Shown piece by piece: positions 38,094-47,581 of a stretch of DNA of 64,000 bases. The translations under genes were made by a program, and so were the position numbers. The notes beneath the pieces were generated by a model. It saw only the letters and a list, made by a program, of their open reading frames with translations, did not search any database and was not told the DNA's origin. Origin of the DNA: Burkholderia ambifaria AMMD (GTDB taxonomy: Bacteria > Pseudomonadota > Gammaproteobacteria > Burkholderiales > Burkholderiaceae); the NCBI RefSeq assembly GCF_000203915.1, contig NC_008391.1:2542001-2606000 (forward strand), in the 5' to 3' direction. Every line of letters begins with the position of its first letter. The stretch's first letter is position 1.

Positions 38094-38265
38094 TCAGCCG
38101 GTTATCTTTATTGAGAGAAAGCACGCGGAGGTAATACGACCGTCGTCGGGGGAAAATCGGCGCTCGGATCCCCGTGAGGCAATGCCGACAGGCCAGGTCG
38201 GCGACAACAAGCGGATTTCTCGACCGCTAAATTAAGATGGCGTCCAAGTCGGATAAACAACTCCT

Positions 38266-39399
38266 ATGAAAGAATCAATTGGAGATTTGGCGTTTGAAAC
38301 GGTATTTATGAAAGAATCGAGCGGTGAAAATGCGCCGGATTGTCTCGAATCGGGGCTATCGGTTCTGCTCGTCGACGATCAGCCGTTCGTCGGCGAGGTG
38401 ATCCGCCGCGCGCTGCGCAGCGAGCACGATATCGACCTGCATGTGTGCACCGACGCACACCGGGCGATGGCGGTCGCGCGCGATGTGAAGCCGACGGTCA
38501 TCCTGCAGGATCTGGTGATGCCGGAAATCGACGGCCTCGACCTCGTTCGCGCGTGGCGCGCGGACGCCGGCACCGCACGCGTGCCGATCATCGTGCTGTC
38601 GGCGAAAGAGGAGCCGATCGTCAAGCGCGAGGCGTTCATCGCCGGCGCGAACGACTATCTCGTCAAGCTCCCGGACGCGATGGAGCTGACCGCGCGCATC
38701 CGCTATCACTCGAATTCGTACCTGATGTCGCGGCAGCGCGACGAAGCGCTGGATTTCCTGTCGCACGACATGCGCTCGCCGCAGACGTCGATCCTCGCAT
38801 TGCTCGAGGTTTACCGCACCGAGCACGGCGACATGCCGGCGATCATGGAGCGCATTGCCGGCCATGCACGGCGCGCGCTGGCGCTGGCCGACGGCTTCAT
38901 CCATCTGACCCGCGCGCAATCGGAACGCCGCGCGCACGAGGTGCTGAGTCTGAACGAGATCGTGCTCGACGCCGTCGATCAGCTGTGGGAAAGGGCGGCC
39001 GGCTTCGGCAGCCGCGTCGTGGCCCACGTGCCCGACACCGAGTGCGTGACGATGGGCGACCGCATGATGCTCACGCGCGCGGTCGCGAACCTGATCGACA
39101 ACGCGCTGAAATACGGTCCGGCCGGCACGGACGTGCATTGCACGCTGGGCGACGACGACGGCGCGTGGCTGATCGGCGTCGAGGACGCCGGCAATGGCAT
39201 CGCGCCCGAGCAGCGCACGGCCGCGACCGAGTCGTTCGTGCGGCTCGAATCCGTGCATGGCGCGGCGCGCAGCGGCTTCGGCCTCGGGCTTGCATTCGTG
39301 CGCGCGACGGCCGCGCGGCATCGCGGTCAGATCCTGATGCGTAATACGGCGCGCGGCTTCATGGTCGCGCTCCGGCTGCCGGCGCAAGCGGACCGGTGA
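38266..39399 (+). CDS. wspHRR: Wsp output protein: receiver-histidine kinase hybrid
   Basis: The 377-residue product has an N-terminal receiver domain (about 30-150; acceptor Asp82 in ILQDLVMPEIDG, Lys134), a HisKA domain with His167 in ALDFLSHDMRSP, and an HATPase domain with NLIDNALKYG and GFGLGLAFVR. It has no GGDEF domain. In Pseudomonas the Wsp output is the diguanylate cyclase WspR. In Burkholderia cenocepacia biofilm-evolution work the equivalent gene was called wspHRR, and this gene fits that description. It is placed upstream of wspA on the same strand. WspE probably phosphorylates its receiver; the next partner is unknown. ATG 38266 is used; ATG 38308 is possible. Confidence 0.88.
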   Translation: MKESIGDLAFETVFMKESSGENAPDCLESGLSVLLVDDQPFVGEVIRRALRSEHDIDLHVCTDAHRAMAVARDVKPTVILQDLVMPEIDGLDLVRAWRADAGTARVPIIVLSAKEEPIVKREAFIAGANDYLVKLPDAMELTARIRYHSNSYLMSRQRDEALDFLSHDMRSPQTSILALLEVYRTEHGDMPAIMERIAGHARRALALADGFIHLTRAQSERRAHEVLSLNEIVLDAVDQLWERAAGFGSRVVAHVPDTECVTMGDRMMLTRAVANLIDNALKYGPAGTDVHCTLGDDDGAWLIGVEDAGNGIAPEQRTAATESFVRLESVHGAARSGFGLGLAFVRATAARHRGQILMRNTARGFMVALRLPAQADR

Positions 39400-39519
39400 T
39401 TTCGCGGCGCGGCCCCCCGGTGCCGTGCCGCCCGCAGACGATGCGCTCGTGGCGCGCCGTGCGGCGTGCAGGCGGGCGCGGTTTTTTTTAACGCTGATTT
39501 TAGAAAGCCCATAACGAAC

Positions 39520-41196
39520 ATGGCCACCGTGACGCCCCGCGCGACCAATGAAAGTCTGCATCCGACGATCGGCGCTGGCCGGCTGACGCTCGGCAACCGC
39601 ATCCTGCTCAGCTTCGGCGTGCTGTTCGTGCTGATGCTGGTGACCGCCGGCGTGTCCTACGAGCGTCTGCATGCGATCAACACCGAAGCCGTCAGCATCG
39701 AACGCGACTCGCTGCCCGGCGTCTATCTCGCGGCGTCGCTGCGCGGCTCGGTCAACGAATCGTTCGCCATGCTGCAGCAGGCGACGTTCGTCGATACCGA
39801 TCCCGAACTCGTGCAGCGCGATTTCGCGAAGATCTCCGAGGCGCTCAAGGAAGTCGAGTCGTTGTCGGTCGACTACCAGAACACGACGTTCCGCGATGAC
39901 GACCGGCAGCGTTTCTCGACGTTCCGCGGTTCCTACGACCGCTACGTGCCGCTGCTCAACGATGCGATCCAGAAGAGCCGCGTGTCGCGCGAGGAAGCCG
40001 TCGCAGCCTACGCGCGGACGCTGCCCGCATGGACCGAAGTCGTGCGCAACGCGAATATCCTGGTGCAGGAGAACCGCAAGTTCGCCGACACTTCCGCGAA
40101 GCTGATTCGCCAGTCCGTGCAGGACACCGAGGTCGTGCTCGCGCTGGCGCTGGGCCTCGTGCTGCTGTCCGCGCTCGCGCTCGGCTACGGGCTGTTCCGC
40201 GCGGTCACCGTGCCGATGGCGCGGCTCGTGGAAGTGCACGACGTGATGCGCACCGGCAACCTGACGCGCCGCCTCGATCTGCGCCGTCATGATGAGTTCG
40301 GCACGCTGGAAACGGGCTTCAACCGGATGGCCGACGAACTGACCGAGCTCGTCGCGCGCGCGCAGCAGTCGTCGCTGCAGGTGACGACGTCGGTGGCCGA
40401 AATCGCGGCGACGTCGCGCGAGCAGCAGGCGACCGCCAACGAAACCGCGGCGACGACGACCGAGATCGGCGCGACGTCGCGCGAGATCTTCGCGACCTCG
40501 CGCGACCTGCTGCGCACGATGAACGAGGTGGCCGGCGTGGCCGAGCAGTCGGCGACGCTCGCGGGCGCGAGCCAGAGCGGCCTCACGCGGATGGGCGAGA
40601 CGATGCGCAGCGTGATGGACGCGGCCGGTTCGGTGAACGCGAAGCTCGCGATCCTCAACGAGAAGGCGTTGAACATCAACCAGGTCGTCGCGACGATCAC
40701 CAAGGTGGCCGACCAGACCAACCTGCTGTCGCTGAACGCGGCGATCGAGGCCGAGAAGGCCGGCGAGTACGGCCGCGGCTTCGCGGTCGTCGCGACCGAG
40801 ATCCGCCGCCTCGCCGACCAGACGGCGGTCGCGACCTACGACATCGAGCAGACGGTGAAGGAGATCCAGTCGGCGGTGTCGGCGGGCGTGATGGGGATGG
40901 ACAAGTTCTCCGAGGAAGTGCGCCGCGGGATGCTCGACGTGCAGCAGGTCGGCGGGCAGCTGTCGCAGATCATCGCCGAGGTGCAGACGCTCTCGCCGCG
41001 CTTCCAGATGGTCAACGAAGGGATGCAGACGCAGGCGAACGGCGCTGAGCAGATCACGCAGGCGCTGTCGCAGCTGTCGGAAGCCGCACAGCAGACGGCC
41101 GAATCGCTGCGCCAGTCGTCGCAGGCGATCGATGACCTGACGCTGGTCGCGAACCAGTTGCGCACCAGCGTGTCGCGCTTCAAGGTCGACGCGTGA
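39520..41196 (+). CDS. wspA: Wsp methyl-accepting chemotaxis protein (surface sensor)
   Basis: The 558-residue receptor has TM1 at about 28-46, a periplasmic four-helix-bundle region to about 200, TM2 at about 203-225, a HAMP domain, and a cytoplasmic signalling rod. The rod has the conserved tip [18 protein letters not shown]. The C-terminus has no CheR-binding pentapeptide, as in WspA of Pseudomonas. It senses surface contact or envelope stress in related systems. ATG 39520 fits WspA-type lengths. Confidence 0.92.
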   Translation: MATVTPRATNESLHPTIGAGRLTLGNRILLSFGVLFVLMLVTAGVSYERLHAINTEAVSIERDSLPGVYLAASLRGSVNESFAMLQQATFVDTDPELVQRDFAKISEALKEVESLSVDYQNTTFRDDDRQRFSTFRGSYDRYVPLLNDAIQKSRVSREEAVAAYARTLPAWTEVVRNANILVQENRKFADTSAKLIRQSVQDTEVVLALALGLVLLSALALGYGLFRAVTVPMARLVEVHDVMRTGNLTRRLDLRRHDEFGTLETGFNRMADELTELVARAQQSSLQVTTSVAEIAATSREQQATANETAATTTEIGATSREIFATSRDLLRTMNEVAGVAEQSATLAGASQSGLTRMGETMRSVMDAAGSVNAKLAILNEKALNINQVVATITKVADQTNLLSLNAAIEAEKAGEYGRGFAVVATEIRRLADQTAVATYDIEQTVKEIQSAVSAGVMGMDKFSEEVRRGMLDVQQVGGQLSQIIAEVQTLSPRFQMVNEGMQTQANGAEQITQALSQLSEAAQQTAESLRQSSQAIDDLTLVANQLRTSVSRFKVDA

Positions 41197-41705
41197 CGCG
41201 CGCCGAGTCGCACGGCGGCGCGCATGCGCTGTTCCTGATGTTCGAGCTCGACAGCGAGCGCTATGCGCTCGACGCGGCCGACATCGACGAAGTGTTGCCG
41301 CTCGCGACCACCAAGGCCGTGCCCGGCGCGCCCGACTGGATCGCCGGGCTGCTGATGCGGGGCGGTCAGCCGGTGCCCGTGATCGACGTGCCGATGCTGG
41401 CGCTCGGGCGGCGCGCGCATGCGCTGCGTTCGACGCGGCTGGTGATGGTGCGCTACCGCGTCGAGCCGCTCGATCGCGAGCGCGTGATCGGCCTGATCGT
41501 CGAGCGCGCGACGCAGACGCTGCGAATCGATCGCGCGGCGTTCCGCGCCAGCGGCGTGTCGACCGCGCGCACGCGCTGGCTCGGGCACGTCGCGAACACG
41601 CCCGACGGAATCGTGCAGCAGGTGTCGGTATCCGACCTGATCGACGACGTTGCGCGCCTGTATCTGTTCGACGGCCTGCCGGGCCACGGAGGGGAGTCCG
41701 CATGA
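41193..41705 (+). CDS. wspB: CheW-like scaffold protein WspB
   Basis: The 170-residue CheW-domain protein contains [21 protein letters not shown] and [15 protein letters not shown]. It should link WspA to the WspE kinase. The GTG start overlaps the wspA stop (GTGA), and its end overlaps wspC (ATGA), so the genes are translationally coupled. Confidence 0.9.
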   Translation: MTRAESHGGAHALFLMFELDSERYALDAADIDEVLPLATTKAVPGAPDWIAGLLMRGGQPVPVIDVPMLALGRRAHALRSTRLVMVRYRVEPLDRERVIGLIVERATQTLRIDRAAFRASGVSTARTRWLGHVANTPDGIVQQVSVSDLIDDVARLYLFDGLPGHGGESA

Positions 41706-43264
41706 AAGAATCCGATTCGCGATTTCGCGGCTGGCTGCTGCGCGAGACCGGCATCGACCCCGATTCGCTCGGCAACGATTTCCTGAGTCGCGCGCTGACC
41801 GAGCGCATCCACGCGTTGCAGGGCGACGGCGAGCGGCTGCCGTCGGCGGCGCGGCCGGCCGTCACGCCAGAGGCGCTCGACGCCTACTGGCAGCAGCTCA
41901 ACGCGTCGGCCGACGAACGGCGCGCGCTGATCGAGCTGTTCGTCGTGCCGGAGACGTGGTTCTTCCGCGATCGCGAGGCATTCGCGACGCTCGCGCGGCT
42001 TGCGCTCGAACGGCTTGCCGCGACGCCCGGGCGCGTGATCCGCGTGCTGAGCGCGCCGTGCTCGACCGGCGAGGAGCCGTATTCGGCGGCGATGGCGCTG
42101 CTCGACGCCGGGCTCGATCCGGCCAGCTTCATGATCGATGCGCTCGACCTGAGCGTGCGCGCGATCGAACAGGCGCGGCTCGGCTGCTACGGACGCAATG
42201 CGTTTCGCGGCACGGCGACCGAGTTCCGCGCGCGCTACTTCACGCCGGCCGCCGACGGCTGGCTGCTCGACGAGCGCGTGCGTGCGCGCGTCCAGTTTCG
42301 CCAGGCGAACCTGATCGAACCGGGCGTCGATACGGGCATTCGCTACGATTTCGTGTTCTGCCGCAACGTGCTGATTTACTTCGACCGCGACGCGCAGGAC
42401 CGCGTGATCGGTTCGCTCGACAGCTGGCTCGCCGACGACGGGATGCTGTTCGTCGGTCCGGCCGAAACGGGTGTCGCGATGCGGCACGGGTTGCGTTCGG
42501 CGCGCGTGCCGCTGGCGTTCGCGTTTCATCGCGATGGTGGCGGCGCGGCGGTGGGGGCGGCGGCGGACGCGAGCGCGGCGCGGTATGCGGCACCGACGCC
42601 CGTGGTTGCGCCGTACCGGCGTGCCGAGCGCTTGACGGTGGCGCCGCCCGCCGCGGCGCGCCCGCTGCTGGCCGTCGTGCCGCCGACGTGGAGCGGTAAC
42701 GCGTCGTCGCCCGCGGCGCTTGCGCCGGCCGAGCGCCGGACGGCGTTCGAGCCGTTGGCCGACATGCGCGCCGGCTCGCTGACCGCCGCAGCCACCGCAG
42801 CCACCGCAGGCCATGCAGCCCATGCAGCCAGCGCGACCAACGCGGCCAGCGCGGCCAACGCGGCCAACGCAACCACCGCAGCCCACGCAGCCAGCGCAGC
42901 AAGCGCAGCCAAAGCAGCAAACGCCGCCAACGCAGCCCTGCCACCACCACCCGCCGACATCGCCACCCCAACGCTCGAGGAAGCACAGGCGCTGGCCAAC
43001 GCGGGTGCGTTCGACGAGGCCGAGCGCGTGCTCGCGCGATTCTCCGCGCACGCCGGGCCGCACGCGGACGCGTTCTACCTGAACGGGCTGATCGCGGATG
43101 CGTGCGGGCGTGTCGCGGAAGCGGGCGACTTCTACCGGAAGGCGCTGTATCTGCGGCCGACGCACCACGAAGCGCTGACGCATCTCGCGACCTTGCTCGA
43201 CGTCGGTGGCGATGGCGCCGGCGCGCAATGGCTGCTCGAGCGTGCGCGGCGCGCGGCAGGGTGA
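41702..43264 (+). CDS. wspC: CheR-type methyltransferase with C-terminal TPR, WspC
   Basis: The 520-residue product has a CheR SAM-dependent methyltransferase domain (about 1-275): PETWFFRDREAF, SAPCSTGEEPYSAAMALL as the SAM motif, and FCRNVLIYFDRDAQ. A long Ala/Thr/Asn-rich linker (about 360-416) follows, and then two to three TPR-like helices with EALTHLATLLDVGGDG. It methylates WspA glutamates and thereby promotes WspE activity; loss of WspF, its opponent, locks the system on in Pseudomonas. Confidence 0.9.
   Translation: MKESDSRFRGWLLRETGIDPDSLGNDFLSRALTERIHALQGDGERLPSAARPAVTPEALDAYWQQLNASADERRALIELFVVPETWFFRDREAFATLARLALERLAATPGRVIRVLSAPCSTGEEPYSAAMALLDAGLDPASFMIDALDLSVRAIEQARLGCYGRNAFRGTATEFRARYFTPAADGWLLDERVRARVQFRQANLIEPGVDTGIRYDFVFCRNVLIYFDRDAQDRVIGSLDSWLADDGMLFVGPAETGVAMRHGLRSARVPLAFAFHRDGGGAAVGAAADASAARYAAPTPVVAPYRRAERLTVAPPAAARPLLAVVPPTWSGNASSPAALAPAERRTAFEPLADMRAGSLTAAATAATAGHAAHAASATNAASAANAANATTAAHAASAASAAKAANAANAALPPPPADIATPTLEEAQALANAGAFDEAERVLARFSAHAGPHADAFYLNGLIADACGRVAEAGDFYRKALYLRPTHHEALTHLATLLDVGGDGAGAQWLLERARRAAG
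42781..42950 (+). repeat. Ala-rich low-complexity coding repeat in wspC
   Basis: The DNA consists of degenerate GCAGCC/GCGGCCAACG-type triplets that encode Ala-rich repeats with Thr, Asn, Ser, His and Lys. It links the methyltransferase and TPR parts of WspC. Repeat-number change would be in frame if multiples of three are gained or lost. Confidence 0.6.
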
Positions 43265-43309
43265 TGAGGATACGGGTTGGGAGCCGACATCGGGATGACC
43301 GAGGAAAGA

Positions 43310-44017
43310 ATGAACCGCGACGCCGTTGCCACTGACGACACGACGATCGGCGTCGACGATTGCTGGAACCGGATCGGCACGCGCGGCGACCGCTCGTGCG
43401 AGCGGCTGGCCGACTGCCTGCGCTGCCTGAACTGCCCGGTGTACGCGTATCACGCGGCGAAACTGCTTGAGCGCCCGCTCGGCGCGGCCGAGATGGCCGA
43501 CGCCACCCGGCGGATCAGCACGTTCGACGCGACCGGCGCGCACGGCGCCGACGATACGCGCCAGGCGGCGCTGGCGTTTCGCGTCGCCGACGAATGGCTC
43601 GCGCTGCCGATCGGCGTGCTGCGCGAGATCGCCGGCACGCGCCGGATCCATTCGCTGCCGTATCGCCGCCATTCGGCCGTGCGCGGCGTGGTCAACATTC
43701 GCGGCACGCTGCGCATCGCGATCTCGATCGGCGCGCTGCTCGGCCTCGAGGCGGGCAACAGCGGCGGCAGCAGCGGCGGCGACGGCCGGTTCACACGACT
43801 GCTGGTCGCCGCGCACCAGGGCGAGCCGGTGGTGTTTCCGGTCGACGAAGTCGAGGGCGTGCTGCGCTTCGGCGCATCCGAATGGGTGCCCGTGCCGGCG
43901 ACGGTCGGGCGCGCGAGCGCCGGCCTGTCGCGCGGCGTGCTGTCGTGGCGCGGCAAGTCGGTGGGCCTGCTCGACGACGACCGGCTGTTCGACGCCGTCA
44001 CACGGAGCATGCGATGA
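43310..44017 (+). CDS. wspD: CheW-like scaffold protein WspD
   Basis: With ATG 43310, which has a GAGG site, the product has 235 residues; ATG 43295 and a TTG at 43277 are possible. It carries the WspD-type N-terminal extension with a cysteine cluster (CERLADCLRCLNCPVY), then a CheW domain (FRVADEWLALPIGVLREIAG and RGVVNIRGTLRIAISIGALL). It joins WspA or WspE complexes alongside WspB. The end overlaps wspE by 4 bp. Confidence 0.88.
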   Translation: MNRDAVATDDTTIGVDDCWNRIGTRGDRSCERLADCLRCLNCPVYAYHAAKLLERPLGAAEMADATRRISTFDATGAHGADDTRQAALAFRVADEWLALPIGVLREIAGTRRIHSLPYRRHSAVRGVVNIRGTLRIAISIGALLGLEAGNSGGSSGGDGRFTRLLVAAHQGEPVVFPVDEVEGVLRFGASEWVPVPATVGRASAGLSRGVLSWRGKSVGLLDDDRLFDAVTRSMR

Positions 44018-46323
44018 GCGGCGATGACGATCTGAGCCACCTGTCGCTGCTCGAGCTGTATCGCGAGGAGACGCGCACGCAAACCCAGGCGCTGTCCGAA
44101 CGCCTGCTCGCGCTCGAATCGGGCGAGCCCGATTCCGTCGCGCTCGAGGCGTGCATGCGCGCCGCGCATTCGCTGAAGGGCGCCGCACGCATCGTCGGCG
44201 TGCCGCTCGGCGTCGAGATCGCGGGGCGGATGGAAGAATGCTTCGTCGCCGCGCAGGCCGGCACCATCGCACTGACGGCCACGCATGTCGACGTGCTGCT
44301 CGCCGGCGTCGACCTGCTGGTGCGCGTCGCCGATCCGCAGGCGCCGCCCGTGTCGTCGACGGAGATCGACGCGTTCGCGCTGGCGCTCACGGGCGCCGAC
44401 GGCGCGCACGCGATGCCGGCACCGACCTTCGCGCCGCCGCCGGCGCCGCCGTCCAGCGTGCCGTTTCGCGATCACGACGGCGCCGCGAACGAGCCCGTGG
44501 GGGCCGGCGCCGCGGTGCCGCCGCTCGCCCTGTCGGCGGCGGTGCCCGATCCGGTCCCGGCGGGACGTGCGGCCGGCGCGGGCGCGATGCGCCGCGTGCG
44601 GGCCGATACGCTGAACCGGCTGCTGAGCCTGTCCGGCGAGTCGCTCGTCGAATCGCGCTGGCTCAAGCCGTTCGCGGAATCGATGCTGCGCGTGAAGCGT
44701 GCGCAGCGCGACGCGGCCCGCTCGCTCGATCTGTTGTACGAACGGTTCGCCGACGAGCTCGATGCGGGCGTGCTCGCGTCGGTCAACGAAGTGCGGCACA
44801 TGCTCAACGACGTACAGCGTTCGCTTGCCGAGCGCATGGAAGAATTCGACCGCTTCGAGCGCCGCAGCACGCACATCGCCGAGCAACTGTACGACGAGGC
44901 GCTTCAATGCCGGATGCGCCCGTTCGGCGACGCGACGCGCGCGTATCCGCGCATCGTCCGCGATCTCGCGCGCTCGCTCGGCAAGCAGGTGCGCTTCTCG
45001 ATCGTCGGCGAAGGCACGCAGGTCGACCGCGACATCCTCGACCTGCTCGACGCGCCGCTCGGCCACCTGCTGCGCAACGCGATCGATCACGGCGTCGACT
45101 CGCCCGATGCGCGTCGCGCGCGCGGCAAGCCGGCCGAGGCGAGCGTGACGCTCGAAGCGCGACACAGCGCCGGCTCGCTGCTCGTCAGCGTGATCGACGA
45201 CGGGCCGGGCGTCGACATGGACGCGCTGCGCGCGGCGGTCGTGCGCCAGCGCCTGACCGACGACGAGACGGCCGCGCGGCTGTCCGATCCGGAACTGCTC
45301 GAATTCCTGCTGCTGCCGGGCTTCTCGATGCGCGATGCGGTGACCGACGTGTCGGGACGCGGCGTCGGCCTCGATGCGGTGCAGGAAATGGTGCGCGGCG
45401 TGCGCGGCGCGGTGCGCATCTTCAACGAGCCCGGCGCGGGCATGCGCTTCGTGCTGCAGCTGCCGCTCACGCTGTCGGTGATCCGCAGCCTGCTGGTGGA
45501 GGTCGGCGGCGAGCCGTACGCGTTCCCGCTCGCGCACGTGCGCCGCACGCTCGAACTGTCGCACGACGACATCGACGTGCTCGAAGGACAGCCGCATTTT
45601 CCGTTCGACGGCCGGCGTGCGGGCCTCGTCGGCGCGCACCAGCTGCTCGATGCGGGGGAGCCCGCCGTCACGCGCACGAGCACGGCGGTCGTGGTCGTCG
45701 GCGGCGAGCCCGAGCTGTACGGCGTCGCCGTCGACCGCTTCCTCGGCGAACGGATGCTCGTCGTGCAGCCGCTCGACAGCCGCCTGCAGAAGATCCAGAA
45801 CATCGCGGCCGGTGCGTTGCTCGAGAACGGCGACCCGGTGCTGATCGTCGATGTCGAGGATCTGATCCGCTCCGTCGACAAGCTCGTGCGCGGCGGCCAG
45901 CTCGCGAAACTCACGCGCGATCCGCAGCTCGCACGGGCCGACCGGCGCCGCCGCGTGCTCGTCGTCGACGATTCGCTGACGGTGCGCGAGCTCGAACGCA
46001 AGCTGCTGGAAAAGCGCGGCTACGACGTGACCGTCGCGGTCGACGGGATGGACGGCTGGAACGCGGTGCGCAGCGATGCGTTCGACCTGGTCGTCACCGA
46101 CGTCGACATGCCGCGCATGGACGGGATCGAGCTCGTCACGCTGATCAGGAGCGATCCGGCGCTCAAGCGGGTGCCCGTGATGATCGTGTCGTACAAGGAT
46201 CGCGACGAGGATCGCCGGCGCGGGCTCGATGCCGGCGCCGACTACTATCTCGCGAAGAGCAGTTTCCACGACGAGGCGCTGCTCGATGCGGTGCACGACC
46301 TGATCGGCGGGGCACGCGGATGA
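44014..46323 (+). CDS. wspE: CheA-type hybrid histidine kinase WspE
   Basis: The 769-residue kinase starts with an Hpt domain (His52 in AAHSLKGAARI). It then has an Ala/Pro-rich linker, a dimerisation and HATPase region (LLRNAIDHGVDSP, GRGVGLDAVQEMV), a CheW domain, and a C-terminal receiver (Asp696 in VVTDVDMPRMDG). It should be activated by WspA and phosphorylate the WspHRR receiver and WspF. ATG 44014 is fixed by overlap with the wspD stop. Confidence 0.93.
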   Translation: MSGDDDLSHLSLLELYREETRTQTQALSERLLALESGEPDSVALEACMRAAHSLKGAARIVGVPLGVEIAGRMEECFVAAQAGTIALTATHVDVLLAGVDLLVRVADPQAPPVSSTEIDAFALALTGADGAHAMPAPTFAPPPAPPSSVPFRDHDGAANEPVGAGAAVPPLALSAAVPDPVPAGRAAGAGAMRRVRADTLNRLLSLSGESLVESRWLKPFAESMLRVKRAQRDAARSLDLLYERFADELDAGVLASVNEVRHMLNDVQRSLAERMEEFDRFERRSTHIAEQLYDEALQCRMRPFGDATRAYPRIVRDLARSLGKQVRFSIVGEGTQVDRDILDLLDAPLGHLLRNAIDHGVDSPDARRARGKPAEASVTLEARHSAGSLLVSVIDDGPGVDMDALRAAVVRQRLTDDETAARLSDPELLEFLLLPGFSMRDAVTDVSGRGVGLDAVQEMVRGVRGAVRIFNEPGAGMRFVLQLPLTLSVIRSLLVEVGGEPYAFPLAHVRRTLELSHDDIDVLEGQPHFPFDGRRAGLVGAHQLLDAGEPAVTRTSTAVVVVGGEPELYGVAVDRFLGERMLVVQPLDSRLQKIQNIAAGALLENGDPVLIVDVEDLIRSVDKLVRGGQLAKLTRDPQLARADRRRRVLVVDDSLTVRELERKLLEKRGYDVTVAVDGMDGWNAVRSDAFDLVVTDVDMPRMDGIELVTLIRSDPALKRVPVMIVSYKDRDEDRRRGLDAGADYYLAKSSFHDEALLDAVHDLIGGARG

Positions 46324-47339
46324 ACATCGGGATCGTCAACGATCTGCCGCTTGCCGTCGAGGCGCTGCGCCGCGTGATCGCGCGGCGCAGCGATCACCGC
46401 GTGCTGTGGGTGGCCACCGACGGCGACGAGGCCGTGGATTTCTGCGTCGCGCATCCGCCCGACCTCGTGCTGATGGACCTCGTGATGCCGAAGCTCGACG
46501 GCGTGGCCGCGACGCGGCAGATCATGGCGCGCGCGCCGTGCGCGATCCTGATCGTGACCGCGAGCGTCAGCGCGAACACGTCGTCGGTCTACGAGGCGAT
46601 GGGCGCCGGCGCGCTCGACGCGGTCGACACGCCGACGCTCGCGCTCGGCCTGCCGTCGGATGCCGCGCCGCAGCCGCTGCTCGCGAAGATCGACCAGATC
46701 GGCCGGCTGCTCGAAAGCCGGACCGCGACGCTCGTGCCGCCCGTGCCGGCGCCCGCGCGCGGCCAGCCGACGCTGATCGCGATCGGCGCGTCGGCGGGTG
46801 GGCCGACCGCGCTCACCGCGCTGCTGCGCGCGCTGCCGGCCGATTTTCCGGCCGCGCTCGTGATCGTGCAGCATGTCGACCAGGCGTTCGCGCTCGGCAT
46901 GGCGGAGTGGCTCGACGGCTATACACGGCTGCCCGTGCGCGTCGCGCGGCCGGGCAGCGTGCCGCAGGCGGGCGAGGTGCTGCTCGCGGCGTCCAACGAC
47001 CACCTGTGCCTGTCGCCGCGCGGCGTGCTCGGCTATACGCGGCATCCGGCCGAGACGCCGTACCGGCCGTCGATCGACGTGTTCTTCAACAGCGTCGCCG
47101 ACGGCTGGCAGGGCGACGCGCTCGGCGTGCTGCTGACCGGGATGGGGCGCGACGGCGCGCTGGGACTGAAGGCGATGCGCGCGAAGGGCTGCTACACGAT
47201 CGCGCAGGACGAGGCGACGAGCGCGGTCTACGGGATGCCGAAGGCGGCCGCGGCGATCGGCGCGGCGTCCGCGATCCTGCCGCTCGACCGGATCGCGCCG
47301 CAGCTGATCTCGCGCGTGACGCGCGTGCCGCTCGACTGA
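46320..47339 (+). CDS. wspF: CheB-type methylesterase WspF
   Basis: The 339-residue product has a receiver (Asp53 in LVLMDLVMPKLDG) and a methylesterase domain with the catalytic triad Ser158 (IGASAGGPTAL), His185 (VQHVDQAF) and Asp278 (GMGRDGA). It removes methyl groups from WspA and so damps signalling. It ends the Wsp operon, overlapping wspE by 4 bp. Loss-of-function mutations in this gene produce wrinkly or small-colony variants in related bacteria. Confidence 0.93.
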   Translation: MNIGIVNDLPLAVEALRRVIARRSDHRVLWVATDGDEAVDFCVAHPPDLVLMDLVMPKLDGVAATRQIMARAPCAILIVTASVSANTSSVYEAMGAGALDAVDTPTLALGLPSDAAPQPLLAKIDQIGRLLESRTATLVPPVPAPARGQPTLIAIGASAGGPTALTALLRALPADFPAALVIVQHVDQAFALGMAEWLDGYTRLPVRVARPGSVPQAGEVLLAASNDHLCLSPRGVLGYTRHPAETPYRPSIDVFFNSVADGWQGDALGVLLTGMGRDGALGLKAMRAKGCYTIAQDEATSAVYGMPKAAAAIGAASAILPLDRIAPQLISRVTRVPLD

Positions 47340-47348
47340 CGGTGCGCG

Positions 47349-47366
47349 GCGGCCCGGCCGGGCCGC
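47349..47366. repeat. 18-bp perfect palindrome after wspF
   Basis: GCGGCCCGGCCGGGCCGC starts 10 bp beyond the wspF stop. It could be a weak transcription-attenuating hairpin. Its right half is part of an 18-nt sequence repeated at 51025-51042. Confidence 0.4.
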
Positions 47367-47581
47367 ATTGCGTGCGATGTGCGGCATCGCGTACAATCGC
47401 CGCCAGCGGAGATGGCATGCCTCCCTGCGGTCGATCCCGGCGCCTCGCGTGCGGTTCGGCCCTCAACCGCCGGTTCGCCCGGCTGATGATGCCTGCGTGT
47501 TCCTGGGTCGTCAGGAGGTCGCAGGCCGTCCATGCGGTATTCTGCCGCCCAGGTTTTGATGTCCTGTCGAATCTGGAAATC

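Larger units (their letters stand above)
37691..38265. other. 575-bp intergenic region with an AT-rich second half
   Basis: The first part is very GC-rich and repetitive. From about 37990 to 38135 the sequence turns markedly AT-rich compared with the genome, and contains a 7-codon ORF with a ribosome site and an inverted repeat. This stretch probably contains the promoter and control region of the Wsp genes. No full promoter could be fixed; TAAATTAAGAT near 38228 is a possible -10 region. Confidence 0.5.

Noticed and set aside
39400..39519. Terminator between wspHRR and wspA
   Set aside because: A run of T near 39482-39489 is present, but no stable stem precedes it, so read-through into wspA is just as likely.
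38356..41865. Very long minus-strand ORF (1169 codons) across wspHRR-wspB
   Set aside because: It is an antisense shadow in GC-rich DNA: Arg/His/Ala-rich composition, no recognisable domain, and it covers well-supported Wsp genes on the other strand.
43450..46296. Minus-strand ORF of 948 codons opposite wspD-wspE
   Set aside because: Same GC-driven antisense effect; no motif, no ribosome site, and the plus strand encodes CheA and CheW domains.
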